Source: an uncultured Prevotella sp. (GTDB lineage: Bacteria; Bacteroidota; Bacteroidia; Bacteroidales; Bacteroidaceae). From it: DNA of 17,500 nucleotides. Each line of letters opens with the position of its first letter. The stretch's first letter is position 1. Made by a program: the position numbers and the translations under genes. Below are positions 7,963 to 16,370 of this stretch, piece after piece. Where the stretch lies: the NCBI GenBank assembly GCA_900553965.1, contig USFX01000031.1, forward strand, positions 1 through 17,500, written 5' to 3'. Under the pieces are notes generated by a model that saw only the letters and a program-made list of their open reading frames with translations, searched no databases and was not told the origin of the DNA.

Positions 7963-8512
7963 TCAATCATTAAAGATAATCATAGGGGAGTCTGACACAA
8001 GCCTTTTGAACTCATGAATAGTTTCCGTAGAAATATCTTCCAAGAAAACAACAATCCTATTCTCTTCGACACTTATGCCGACAGAATTCCATTTTAGATT
8101 TTTGCGCAATGCTTCGTCATTGATATATATCACTCAGTTTTCTTTTCAGAGTTCTTAGTTCGCACAACGAATAGGTACACCTTTTGAACTTCAGATTGTC
8201 ATGTTTCCCTATCCTATTACATATATCATCCTTGCCTTTTTTATCCAAATTCTTGATGAGTGCTATAAGATTATCATCAGAATCACTGTAAGAACCGCCA
8301 AAATAACTTGGCAGAATTTCATCGGCTGAATCTTGACATTTTGTAACGCCAATAGAAAAAGATTCATGCAGTTCTTCGCCTAACTGCAATGCGTTATAGC
8401 TTTTCGATTGTTGTGTACTTTTTATATACGATTTATCGCCATTCACCGGAGAGTCAGATGAACAGGAAAAATGAATAAGGATATAGCAAAAAGGCAACCA
8501 ATGATTATTTTT
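7963..8512 (-). pseudogene. Decaying small lipoprotein gene, family unknown
   Basis: On the minus strand a frame from about 8512 encodes KNNHWLPFCYILIHFSCSSD, a lipoprotein-like signal with lipobox Cys in FSCSSD, then a hydrophilic region rich in Lys, Asp and Ser, and stops at 8117. The neighbouring frame continues naturally with YINDEALRKNLKWNSVG and ends at 7963 with MIIFND. The switch is at a short AT run (GATATATATC, minus strand), and adding one AT dinucleotide restores SDIYINDEAL. The 5' end is also odd: the first codon would be ATG if one A were absent from ATAG (8513-8516), and the only start in frame is TTG at 8497. Joined, it would give about 180 residues. The base composition is clearly more AT-rich than both flanks. 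I recognise no family. It could be a degenerate acquired gene, or sequencing error could explain one of the lesions. Confidence 0.6.
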
Positions 8513-8522
8513 CTATCGTGAG

Positions 8523-8552
8523 AAAATAATCTCCTCATTAGGAGATTATTTT
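8523..8552 (-). terminator. Perfect 12-bp hairpin, probable terminator of the GHL10 gene
   Basis: AAAATAATCTCC (8523-8534) and GGAGATTATTTT (8541-8552) are exact reverse complements around a 6-nt loop. On the minus strand the stem ends in TTTT and lies 72 nt after the GHL10 stop, so it should end that transcript before the lipoprotein remnant. AT-rich arms make it weaker than a GC-rich terminator. Confidence 0.6.
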
Positions 8553-8624
8553 GAAGCATGCGGGAGATTTTATCTGCCATATCAAAGATTGGAAAAGTAA
8601 TACATTGATACCCCAACTAATTCT

Positions 8625-10310
8625 TTATTTGTAATTCTTCATAAAGTATCCTATGCGGTGGGACACTCCCTTGCGTCCGAGCGACTTCAAGACATACGCG
8701 CCAGGTGGCAGAGACGATATATCGGCATGGCCTCCACGATATGGAAGCATGGCGACTATGTTCCCCTGCAAAGTTTCTATAGCGACATATTCTGCGTCCA
8801 ATGACTCTCCTTTCGCGGGCAGCGTTAGACGGCGGCCATCATTGGACAGATAGCGCGCCGACGTATATTCCTCCTCTAGTGCGTCGCTCAATATCGGTGA
8901 ACTCTCGTTTCCATAACGGTCCATTGCGGTAACGGCAAAATGGAGCGGCCGTCCACCGGGGCACTGAGGCAGGAAAATGGTTTTGGAGACAAGGCGCGTG
9001 GCTATGAGATTGCGGGCGTCGTCCGTGTTCACGGGATAGGTGTCTGACGCATACACATTATATAATAGATAGGGAGCGCCCGACCTGTCTGCTGCTCCGT
9101 CCCATGTCAAGAGCATTCCGTCCTGAGTCTGGCGGACGCTGAGCGACAACGGCGGCAACGGAGCCGTCGCCCATTGCCACGTCATGGGCGGAATCAAGGC
9201 GGGATGACGGTCGATGACGGAAGCGGCCATGTCGTAGATGCCTTTAAGATTGTTCGTGAAGAAACGAGAACGGAAATATGCGTGTCCCAGACCGTGGCGG
9301 CGGAGAACGTTCATCTGCCGTTCAACGACATCGGCAGACCAGTTCTTTTCTTTAGGCGACATGAAATAAATACCTAATCCTATGGAGATTATACGTCCGC
9401 AAGAATTCTCCTTCCAGTCGAGTGCGAAAGGATAGAACTGGTCTCCGCGGAAGTACATCATCGGGAAGAGCTCGTCCATCAGTCCGTCGCGCAACCAGCC
9501 CTGAGCATCCTGACAGACCTTCGTCCGGGCGTTCCATCCACGGCTCGAATAGCGCGTCAGGTCGTCATATTTTCCCACCGGCGAACAGCTCATCTTAACC
9601 CACGGCTTGATGCTCTTCACCGCGCTGTTGATACGGCTGACTATCGAGGTTATGTTCTGACGGCCACGCTCACGGTCGAGCCGTCCGGGCCAGGTCTCGG
9701 GATAGCGTATGTAGTCGAGGTGGATGCCGTCGATGTCATAGTTCGACGTTATCTCACGGCATATCCGCGCGAGATAGTCAGCCGTTCCGGCGTTCTCCGG
9801 ATTCATATATCCCTCGTCGCCGATGCGCTTGACCATCGACGGGTGCTTCTTTCTCAGACGCTGGCAACCCTCTTTCTGCCATTTTCCCACGGGCAGCGTG
9901 ACCACCCAGGCGTGGAGTTCCATACCGCGTTTGTGACACTCCTCTACGGCAAATCCAAGCGCGTCATACCCCGGAGCAAGCCCCGGAACACCGGACAGAC
10001 ATCCATCCCACGGTTCATATTCGGACAGATAGATGACCGTTCCGCGAACCCGCGTCTGCAAAAGAACCGTATTGACGTTGGCAGCCTTCAGCCTGTCGAG
10101 TATTTCGCACATCTCCCGCTGCTGGACGGCGGCCGATGCGGCGGAACGCGCGTAAGTGTGCGGCCAGTCAAGACCGCCTATCGTAGTAAGCCAAACGGCC
10201 CGGACTTCATGCTTGGGGACAGGAAGCTGGGCCGTGACGGGGTTACAGATAACACAAAATGAGGTTATGATGATTGCTGTATATCGCTTTAATTGGCAAA
10301 AAACTTTCAT
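8625..10310 (-). CDS. GHL10 (DUF187) family glycosidase with FnIII-like domain
   Basis: I start this 561-residue protein at the ATG at 10310 because it follows a good promoter by about 12 nt and gives a clean signal peptide (hydrophobic core IIITSFCVIC, cleavage near TAQ). The in-frame TTG farther upstream lies inside the promoter. The catalytic part opens with HEVRAVWLTTIGGLDWP, typical of GHL10, and contains YDIDGIHLDYIRYP with a likely catalytic Asp199 and LFPMMYFRGD later on. It is followed by an FnIII-like domain (about 390-480) and a short C-terminal region. E. coli DigH (YddW) of this family cleaves peptidoglycan glycan strands lacking peptide stems, so a cell-wall role is plausible. 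Bacteroidales members often lie near glycan genes, and another substrate is possible. It is transcribed alone, divergent from the CstA gene. Confidence 0.85.
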   Translation of the reverse strand: MKVFCQLKRYTAIIITSFCVICNPVTAQLPVPKHEVRAVWLTTIGGLDWPHTYARSAASAAVQQREMCEILDRLKAANVNTVLLQTRVRGTVIYLSEYEPWDGCLSGVPGLAPGYDALGFAVEECHKRGMELHAWVVTLPVGKWQKEGCQRLRKKHPSMVKRIGDEGYMNPENAGTADYLARICREITSNYDIDGIHLDYIRYPETWPGRLDRERGRQNITSIVSRINSAVKSIKPWVKMSCSPVGKYDDLTRYSSRGWNARTKVCQDAQGWLRDGLMDELFPMMYFRGDQFYPFALDWKENSCGRIISIGLGIYFMSPKEKNWSADVVERQMNVLRRHGLGHAYFRSRFFTNNLKGIYDMAASVIDRHPALIPPMTWQWATAPLPPLSLSVRQTQDGMLLTWDGAADRSGAPYLLYNVYASDTYPVNTDDARNLIATRLVSKTIFLPQCPGGRPLHFAVTAMDRYGNESSPILSDALEEEYTSARYLSNDGRRLTLPAKGESLDAEYVAIETLQGNIVAMLPYRGGHADISSLPPGAYVLKSLGRKGVSHRIGYFMKNYK

Positions 10311-10328
10311 ATTTTGGATATTTGAACG

Positions 10329-10359
10329 CAAAGTTATGATTATTTTTCCATATTTCAAA
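10329..10359 (-). promoter_or_regulatory. Complete Bacteroidetes promoter of the GHL10 gene
   Basis: On the minus strand TTTG (10359-10356) is followed after 19 nt by TAACTTTG (10336-10329), a full match to the Bacteroidetes -33/-7 consensus. The start point near 10322 leaves about 12 nt before the ATG at 10310, which decides the start of the gene. Confidence 0.75.
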
Positions 10360-10368
10360 TTAAATGGT

Positions 10369-10376
10369 TACTTTTG
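10369..10376 (+). promoter_or_regulatory. -7 element for the CstA gene
   Basis: TACTTTTG followed by CAG matches TAnnTTTG, 36 nt before the CstA start codon. The -33 position (about 10345-10348) shows only TTTC. This promoter is back to back with the GHL10 promoter, and the two -33 regions overlap. Confidence 0.55.
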
Positions 10377-10412
10377 CAGTAAAGAATTTATTTAAATAAC
10401 AGTGTTTCAACA

Positions 10413-11888
10413 ATGATTTCTTTTGCATTGAGCCTTTTGGCTCTGATAGCCGGCTACTTCTTCTACGGCCGGTTCGTCGAACGGGTGTTCTCTCCGGACG
10501 ACCGCGTGACACCCGCCGTGGCAAAGGCTGACGGCATCGACTTCATAGTCCTTCCGAACTGGAAGATTTTCATGATACAGTTTCTCAATATCGCCGGAAC
10601 CGGCCCCATATTCGGTGCCATAATGGGTGCGAAGTTCGGACCTGCTGCCTATCTGTGGATTGTCTTCGGATGTATTTTCGCCGGTGCGACGCACGACTAT
10701 CTCAGCGGCATGCTCTCCCTGCGCAACGATGGAGCCGGTCTGCCCCACCTCATCGGCAAATACCTCGGCACCACCGCCCAGCGCTGCATGCTCGTCTTCA
10801 CGGTGTTCCTGCTAATCATGGTGGGCACGGTTTTCGTCTACAGTCCGGCGGAAATCCTCCATTCCATCGGCGGCTCGTCCATGATGTGGATTGGAATCAT
10901 ATTTATATACTATGTCATAGCGACGATGTTGCCCATCGACAAGATTATAGGAAAGATCTATCCGCTTTTCGCTTTCTCGCTGCTCTTCATGGCTTTCGCC
11001 CTGATGGTCATGCTGTTTGTCAAGATGCCGGCCATACCCGAACTGTGGGACGGGCTCGGCAACATGGGCATGAAGGCTGACCCGGCGTGGACGGACCAGA
11101 TATTCCCCTGCCTGTTCATCACCATAGCCTGTGGAGCCATAAGCGGTTTCCATGCGACACAAAGCCCGCTGATGGCCCGTTGCATCAAAAGCGAGCGGAT
11201 GGGACGCCCGATTTTCTACGGTGCAATGATTACCGAAGGAGCCGTCGCGCTTATCTGGGCCACCGTGTCGGCCTATTTCTTCTACGGCGAGCCCGCCCCC
11301 GGCTACCAGCTCATCGAGGCGGCCCGCGAAACAGGCTTCCACACGTCCGCTCCAGCCGTCGTGAACATCATCTGCAACGACTGGCTCGGAGTTGCCGGCG
11401 GCATTCTTGCGCTCCTCGGAGTGGTGGCGGCACCTATCACAAGCGGTGACACGGCGTTCCGTTCCGCACGCCTGATTATCTCCGAATTCATCCATATCGA
11501 CCAGAAAGCTATCGGCAAGCGGCTTCTCATCTGCGTTCCGCTGTTTGTCGTTTCCATTCTCATGCTCTGTTGGCAGATAGAAAATCCGGATGGCTTCAAC
11601 ATCATCTGGCAATATTTCGGATGGGCCAATCAGGCGCTGTCCGTCTTCACTCTATGGACAATCACGGTCTTTCTTGCCCGTGAACGCAAGCCTTACGTCG
11701 TGACACTCATACCGGCTCTGTTCATGACGACGGTATGCACGACATTCCTCTTCATTTCCCGCCAGGCTTTCAATCTGCCCGCCGGCATAAGCTATACCGC
11801 TGGAGGATGCGTCTGTCTGGCCACAGCCGTATGGTTTGCCGTATGGCTGAAGAAACAAAGAAGTTCAACTTTAAACCAAAATGAATAA
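10413..11888 (+). CDS. cstA: CstA-family transporter (carbon starvation protein A)
   Basis: This 491-residue protein is a multi-pass inner-membrane carrier of the CstA family, whose studied members take up pyruvate or peptides. Family landmarks at the start are GYFFYGRFVE and TPAVAKADGIDFIVLPNWK, then QFLNIAGTGPIFGAIMGAKFGP and FAGATHDYLSGMLSLR. About a dozen hydrophobic helices follow, ending in a short charged tail. It is much shorter than E. coli CstA (about 700 residues) and matches the compact form common in Bacteroidetes, so it is not truncated. It has its own -7 element and is followed after 3 nt by a small outer-membrane protein, with which it is probably co-transcribed. The substrate is not determined by the sequence. 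Confidence 0.92.
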   Translation: MISFALSLLALIAGYFFYGRFVERVFSPDDRVTPAVAKADGIDFIVLPNWKIFMIQFLNIAGTGPIFGAIMGAKFGPAAYLWIVFGCIFAGATHDYLSGMLSLRNDGAGLPHLIGKYLGTTAQRCMLVFTVFLLIMVGTVFVYSPAEILHSIGGSSMMWIGIIFIYYVIATMLPIDKIIGKIYPLFAFSLLFMAFALMVMLFVKMPAIPELWDGLGNMGMKADPAWTDQIFPCLFITIACGAISGFHATQSPLMARCIKSERMGRPIFYGAMITEGAVALIWATVSAYFFYGEPAPGYQLIEAARETGFHTSAPAVVNIICNDWLGVAGGILALLGVVAAPITSGDTAFRSARLIISEFIHIDQKAIGKRLLICVPLFVVSILMLCWQIENPDGFNIIWQYFGWANQALSVFTLWTITVFLARERKPYVVTLIPALFMTTVCTTFLFISRQAFNLPAGISYTAGGCVCLATAVWFAVWLKKQRSSTLNQNE

Positions 11889-11891
11889 ATT

Positions 11892-12374
11892 ATGAAAATG
11901 AAACTAACACTGGTGCTCGTCGGTCTGATGATGGCCGTCGCAGCCAACGCTCAGTTTGAGAAAGGAAAGAAGTATATCGGCGCCTCACTGTCGGGTCTGA
12001 ATATGAGTTACAACGGTTCTGAGAAAAGCCACTTCGGTTTGGATGCCAAGGCCGGCTATTTCTTCACAGAAGACTGGATGGTGACCGGACAGGTCGGCTA
12101 CGATAAGAAGACGGACATTCCGGCAGCGCTGTCCATCGGAGTCGGCGCACGCTACTATATCGTCCAGAACGGACTCTACCTCGGCGCATCGGCCAGCTAT
12201 CTTCACCAAGGAAGCAATTACGACGACCTCATGCCGAGCGTGCAGATAGGATACGCTTTCTTCCTCAGCCACACAGTGACGATTGAACCGGAGATATATT
12301 ACAACCATTCGTTCAAGAGCCACAGCGACTACAGCACGATAGGGCTTCGCGTCGGTTTCGGAATCTATCTGTAA
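11892..12374 (+). CDS. Small outer-membrane beta-barrel protein
   Basis: This 160-residue protein has a signal peptide at about 1-20 (ending ANAQ) and then alternating polar and hydrophobic strands with many Gly and Tyr, ending in VGFGIYL. It resembles the 8-stranded OMP_b-brl/OmpW-like proteins common in Bacteroidetes. Example strands are KKYIGASLSGLNMSY, HFGLDAKAGYFF, WMVTGQVGYD, LSIGVGARYYI and YLGASASYLH. It probably sits in the outer membrane; no transport or enzymatic role can be read. The 3-nt gap to cstA suggests shared transcription. The ATG at 11898 is an equally possible start. The 181 bp after it (12375-12555) hold no gene or convincing terminator. Confidence 0.8.
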   Translation: MKMKLTLVLVGLMMAVAANAQFEKGKKYIGASLSGLNMSYNGSEKSHFGLDAKAGYFFTEDWMVTGQVGYDKKTDIPAALSIGVGARYYIVQNGLYLGASASYLHQGSNYDDLMPSVQIGYAFFLSHTVTIEPEIYYNHSFKSHSDYSTIGLRVGFGIYL

Positions 12375-12555
12375 GAGAGAAGACGCCAGCTTGCGAATAA
12401 GTATTCCCCGACACGCGACAGGCCTGGCCGTAGAATAATTAAAAGAAAACAATCCTCAGATCACCGTCCAACAGAAACGGCGGTTCTATAAAACAATAAC
12501 CACACCTTCCTCCGCCAAGGCTTCTGACGCATAGGCGAAGGGCCAAATTATCATT

Positions 12556-13404
12556 ATGTTAAGCGTAGACGAATTGACAGACAGGCTGATTGACCTCTCG
12601 TTCGCAGAGGACATCGGCGATGGAGACCACACCACTTTGTGTTGCATACCGGAAGATGCTATGGGCAGGTCGCACCTTCTCATCAAGGAAGACGGAATTC
12701 TGGCCGGCGTTGAAGTGGCCAAGGAAGTGTTCAGACGCTTCGATCAGGAAATGCAGGTTGAAGTCCTCATGCAGGACGGGACAAAGGTCAGGAAAGGCGA
12801 TGTGGCAATGGTCGTCACCGGCCGCATCCGCTCACTGCTGCAGACGGAGCGCCTCATGCTCAACATCATGCAACGCATGAGCGGCATCGCCACGATGACG
12901 GACAAATATGTACGTCGTCTGGAAGGAACGAACACACGTGTTCTTGACACCCGCAAGACCACTCCAGGCATGCGCATGCTGGAGAAGCAGGCCGTGAAAA
13001 TCGGAGGAGGATGCAACCACCGCATCGGTCTTTTCGACATGATTCTGCTGAAAGACAACCACGTTGACTTCTCCGGAGGTATCGCCAATGCCATAAACAG
13101 ATGTCACGAGTACCTGAAGAACAAAGGTCTTGACCTGAAGATTGAGATTGAGGTGCGCAGTTTCGATGAGCTCCGGCAAGTGCTTGACTGTGGAGGAATT
13201 GACCGAATCATGCTCGACAACTTCTCTGTTGAGGACACGCGCAAGGCTGTCGAAATCGTTGCCGGCCGCTATGAGATAGAATCGAGCGGTGGAATAACCT
13301 TCGACACCATACGCGACTATGCCGAATGCGGCGTCGACTTCATCTCCGTGGGTGCCCTCACCCACTCCGTCAAGGGTCTCGACATGAGCTTCAAGGCATG
13401 CTGA
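12556..13404 (+). CDS. nadC: Nicotinate-nucleotide pyrophosphorylase (carboxylating)
   Basis: This cytoplasmic enzyme converts quinolinate and PRPP to nicotinate mononucleotide, CO2 and pyrophosphate in de novo NAD synthesis. It has 282 residues, the usual length. Characteristic motifs are AEDIGDGDHTT (17-27), TERLMLNIMQRMSGIAT (97-113), DTRKTTPGMR (131-140), HRIGLFDMILLKDNH (155-169), KIEIEV (196-201) and the C-terminal ESSGGI and GVDFISVGALTHSVKGLDMS. The substrate-binding Arg, His and Lys residues are all present. Its last codons overlap the next gene in ATGCTGA, so translation of the two is probably coupled. No nadA or nadB is in the window. Confidence 0.96.
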   Translation: MLSVDELTDRLIDLSFAEDIGDGDHTTLCCIPEDAMGRSHLLIKEDGILAGVEVAKEVFRRFDQEMQVEVLMQDGTKVRKGDVAMVVTGRIRSLLQTERLMLNIMQRMSGIATMTDKYVRRLEGTNTRVLDTRKTTPGMRMLEKQAVKIGGGCNHRIGLFDMILLKDNHVDFSGGIANAINRCHEYLKNKGLDLKIEIEVRSFDELRQVLDCGGIDRIMLDNFSVEDTRKAVEIVAGRYEIESSGGITFDTIRDYAECGVDFISVGALTHSVKGLDMSFKAC

Positions 13405-15059
13405 ACATATTTGCCGGACTATTCCTTCTGATAGCGGTAAGTTCCTATTCCCCGCCGGTGGACTACGAAATGACACTGGCGGGGAATTTCGGTGAACCAC
13501 GGCCGAACCACTTCCACGGTGGCATCGACGTAAAGACGGGCGGTGTCGAGGGCAAGCCCATCTATTCCATCAGCGACGGTTATGTCAGCCGCATAACCAC
13601 AGGACTATACGGTTTCGGCAATGCCGTATATGTAACCCATCCCGACGGACGCACCGCCGTTTATTGCCATCTCCGCTCTTTCTCCCCTTCACTGCAACGG
13701 CTGCTACGCCGCTGGCAATATAAGAATGCCTCGACGAATGCCGACATACGCCTCAGCGCAACAGAATATCCCGTCGCCCGCGGCCAGCTCATAGCCATCA
13801 GCGGCAACACCGGAGCAAGCACGGCGCCACACCTTCACCTCGAACTTCACGAAACACGGACGTGGAACATGACCGACCCGCTCGACGTCCTCGCGCCGTT
13901 CGTCCGCGACAGTCTGCCTCCGATGGCCCACGCCTTCATGGCCTGTCCCGTCGCCGGAGAGGGAGTCTTCTGCGGAAGCAGTGCGAAACAGTCGTTTCCG
14001 TTCTCATCCCACACTCTGACAAGAACGTTCACGGCATGGGGAAAAATCGGACTTGCCATCTGGGCGAACGACTATTCGGAAACGACATTCAATCACTACG
14101 GTGTCAGGGAGACAATACTGACAGTCGACGGCCGTGAAATTTTCCGCAGCACCGTCGACAACATACCCATGCTGCGCAACCGCATGGTCAACTCATGGGG
14201 TGATTATGACCATTATTTCCGCACCGGAGTGTGGTTCATGAAGTCATTCCTAAGTCCGGGAACACGTCTGCCCATACTGAAAACAGATGACGACAAGGGC
14301 GTCATCGACATCCGTGAGGAGCGTGAATATCACATCTGCTATACTCTGCGCGACATTCACGGCAACACTTCCAGCTATTCATTCGTCATCCGCGGAGAGC
14401 GGAGCGACATTACCGCAAAGAAGTCCGAGGCTTCCGGCGCAACACCGATAAGATGGGACAAGACCGGCATGATTTCGCTTCCAGGCATGCAGCTCGTCCT
14501 TCCCTCCGGCAATCTGCCCGACGACACATTCATCCGACCGACCGTAAAAGAACCATCCGACGGCCGATATTCTGCCGTCTATTCATTCTCCCAGCGCTCA
14601 TTCCCGCTCTTCAGGCACGCCGAGCTAAGCCTCGCCGTATGCCGGAAGATGGCCGATCCGACGAAATTCTACATCGTCAGCCACTACGACCGCGACCGTT
14701 TCATGGGCGGCCGATACGCCGACGGCTGGGTGACGGCCGATATCCGTGAGCTCGGAGCGTCCTACGAACTGGAATACGATGACCGTCCGCCGGTCATCAG
14801 TCCGCTCAGCCAGTCGTCGTGGACCACCAACGGCATCATACGCCTCACGCTGGCGGACGGCAAAAGCGGAGTGAAATCATTCCGCGGCTACATTGACAAC
14901 CTGTTTGTACTCTTCGAGCAGGAGCACCGTAGCGCCATCGTTACATGCCGTCTGAAAGACGCTCCAATAAGAAAAGAGGGCCGCACGCGACGCCTCAAAT
15001 TCACCGCCACGGACAACAGAGACAACACCGCCACCTTCGAATGTGACCTCATCTACTGA
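13398..15059 (+). CDS. M23 (LytM-type) zinc metallopeptidase
   Basis: This 553-residue exported protein carries an N-terminal M23 peptidase domain, the family that cuts peptide cross-links in peptidoglycan. I use the ATG at 13398, which overlaps the nadC stop and gives a hydrophobic signal sequence (LNIFAGLFLLIAVSSYS). The in-frame ATG upstream lies inside nadC and has no signal. The domain covers about 25-165, with zinc ligands His40 and Asp44 in HFHGGID, then His91 in YCHL, and His145 and His147 in HLHLEL. All catalytic residues are present, so it should be active, unlike degenerate LytM activators. Between His91 and His145 lies an insertion of about 20 residues. The remaining 390 residues are probably beta-rich and unassigned. 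Its end overlaps the convergent nucleotidyltransferase gene by 11 bp. Confidence 0.9.
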   Translation: MLNIFAGLFLLIAVSSYSPPVDYEMTLAGNFGEPRPNHFHGGIDVKTGGVEGKPIYSISDGYVSRITTGLYGFGNAVYVTHPDGRTAVYCHLRSFSPSLQRLLRRWQYKNASTNADIRLSATEYPVARGQLIAISGNTGASTAPHLHLELHETRTWNMTDPLDVLAPFVRDSLPPMAHAFMACPVAGEGVFCGSSAKQSFPFSSHTLTRTFTAWGKIGLAIWANDYSETTFNHYGVRETILTVDGREIFRSTVDNIPMLRNRMVNSWGDYDHYFRTGVWFMKSFLSPGTRLPILKTDDDKGVIDIREEREYHICYTLRDIHGNTSSYSFVIRGERSDITAKKSEASGATPIRWDKTGMISLPGMQLVLPSGNLPDDTFIRPTVKEPSDGRYSAVYSFSQRSFPLFRHAELSLAVCRKMADPTKFYIVSHYDRDRFMGGRYADGWVTADIRELGASYELEYDDRPPVISPLSQSSWTTNGIIRLTLADGKSGVKSFRGYIDNLFVLFEQEHRSAIVTCRLKDAPIRKEGRTRRLKFTATDNRDNTATFECDLIY

Positions 15060-16200
15060 CGATATATCCGTTCTTCCACCGCCACATCCGCTGCCAAAAC
15101 GTCCACAGCGGAGCGCAGACGGTCTCCTCCGGATAGTGCAGCAGGAAACGCGACACGCGCTTCTGCCTTCTCGTGAAACGCGCGGTGAGACTCTCGCCCG
15201 GCTGCGCCTTTGAACGTTCGTCATACTGTCCGAAGTTTCCTGCCTGAATGATCTCACTGAGCAGGAAGCGTCCCTCACGGACATCCGCCTCAACTGGCAT
15301 GTCGCTCTCCTCCATACCGAACACTTCACGCAGCACATACATCACGGCCCGCGCGAATTTCATCATTCCCAATTGCCGCAGCATCCCGCGCAACGATTCC
15401 GCCGCGGCTGAATCGCGGCGTATCTCCTTCAGAACATAATAATAGTCAAGAAGCTGGCGCAGACCTATCCCCTCGTCGAAGAGATGGCGGTAGATATGCA
15501 CTAGAATATAGAGAGCATTATATGAAGGCTCAGGGAAGAAGAAACCGCCGTCTGGAGAGAGTCTCATCTCACCGCGATGGCGGAGCGCCCAACGCTGGAA
15601 ACGGCGGTTGCGCAACGGCGAAAAGAACCACGACGGCCTGTAGTGGACCTCAATTTCTATATCATCTGGACCTCCCGCAGGAACGAAAGAGACACGCCCG
15701 TCGGCCCCACGGCTGAAAGCGGTATGCATTTCGGCATGATGATAGACCACCTGATCCATTCCCGCATTGCGCCTGACATACGCCACGACTGCCTTCATGC
15801 CGCAGTCCGACGGTCCGGCATCCTTCGGCCAGCACAGCAAATCAATGTCCCCCGACTGACGGCGCAAGGGATTCGGATAGAGCGCCGCCATGCCCTGCCC
15901 TTTCAGTATGCACGAAGAAAAGCCGTCGGCAGCCATCAGTTCCGTTATTTCACCGCACTTGACGTTCATCCACCGGTTACGCTCTTCTATGCGGCTGACA
16001 AGATAAGCCCACTTCACGGCTATGTCGCGCGGAGGCCGCTGTTCCTCCGGCAACCGTTCAACGCCACTTCCGCACACACCGACAAGCGACTGTCGTACAG
16101 CAGTGTCAAGCATTTCCGCCCACTGACAGCGCGACGGAAGCCGTGGGAGCATGTCGAGCCGGCCGAGAGCAACCTGTATCAGGGAAAAAAACAAATCCAT
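15049..16200 (-). CDS. NTP_transf_5-type nucleotidyltransferase
   Basis: This 383-residue soluble protein has the signature of the uncharacterised nucleotidyltransferase family NTP_transf_5. KGQGMAALYPNPLRRQSGDIDLL at about 100-122 has the metal-binding Gly-Asp-x-Asp at 117-120, and a conserved-looking helical region follows, including LYILVHIYRHLFDEGIGLRQLLDYY. Members often occur in capsule or exopolysaccharide clusters, and some may act like kanamycin nucleotidyltransferase-fold enzymes, but the substrate is unknown. No polysaccharide cluster surrounds it here. The start follows a -7 element at 16259-16266 by about 55 nt, with a perfect palindrome in the leader. Its 3' end overlaps the M23 gene by 11 bp, tail to tail, with no room for a separate terminator. 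Confidence 0.82.
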   Translation of the reverse strand: MDLFFSLIQVALGRLDMLPRLPSRCQWAEMLDTAVRQSLVGVCGSGVERLPEEQRPPRDIAVKWAYLVSRIEERNRWMNVKCGEITELMAADGFSSCILKGQGMAALYPNPLRRQSGDIDLLCWPKDAGPSDCGMKAVVAYVRRNAGMDQVVYHHAEMHTAFSRGADGRVSFVPAGGPDDIEIEVHYRPSWFFSPLRNRRFQRWALRHRGEMRLSPDGGFFFPEPSYNALYILVHIYRHLFDEGIGLRQLLDYYYVLKEIRRDSAAAESLRGMLRQLGMMKFARAVMYVLREVFGMEESDMPVEADVREGRFLLSEIIQAGNFGQYDERSKAQPGESLTARFTRRQKRVSRFLLHYPEETVCAPLWTFWQRMWRWKNGYIVSR

Positions 16201-16236
16201 ATATTCGTATGATGAAATATTGTCGCTATCTTTTTA

Positions 16237-16252
16237 CCCGGACTAGTCCGGG
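16237..16252. repeat. Perfect 16-bp palindrome at the nucleotidyltransferase start region
   Basis: CCCGGACTAGTCCGGG is a complete palindrome. It begins 6 bp beyond the minus-strand -7 element at 16259-16266, so it covers the expected start point. It is not followed by a T run on the minus strand (TAAAAAG), which argues against a terminator. It may be an operator or a leader hairpin. Confidence 0.7.
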
Positions 16253-16258
16253 CACATG

Positions 16259-16266
16259 CAAAATTA
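16259..16266 (-). promoter_or_regulatory. -7 element for the nucleotidyltransferase gene
   Basis: On the minus strand it reads TAATTTTG followed by CAT, an exact TAnnTTTG match. It gives a start near 16252 and a leader of about 50 nt. No TTTG is found at the -33 position. Confidence 0.5.
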
Positions 16267-16339
16267 CACAAAAAACTTTGATATTCTTTCTTTCCGCCAC
16301 ATAAAGAGCATTTTCTTCGCACCGAAACGGAAGAAACAT

Positions 16340-16370
16340 GACCAAAACGTTGGCCGTTAAGACCAAAACG
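16340..16370. repeat. Perfect 10-bp direct repeat with 21-bp period at the exonuclease promoter
   Basis: GACCAAAACG occurs at 16340-16349 and at 16361-16370. The first copy abuts the -33 TTG and the second lies in the spacer just before the -7 box. The spacing is two helical turns. A protein bound here would be expected to interfere with RNA polymerase, so a repressor site is the simplest reading. This is inference only. Confidence 0.6.

Noticed and set aside
8523..8552. Inverted repeat as the end of an insertion sequence
   Set aside because: There is no transposase frame or matching distant copy, and the short loop and position fit a terminator hairpin.
10812..11612. Leftward open frame opposite cstA
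   Set aside because: The translation is highly polar without fold-like features, and the sense strand encodes an intact CstA transporter.
12375..12555. Possible small gene or terminator between the barrel protein and nadC
   Set aside because: No credible frame, hairpin with T run or exact promoter element was found.
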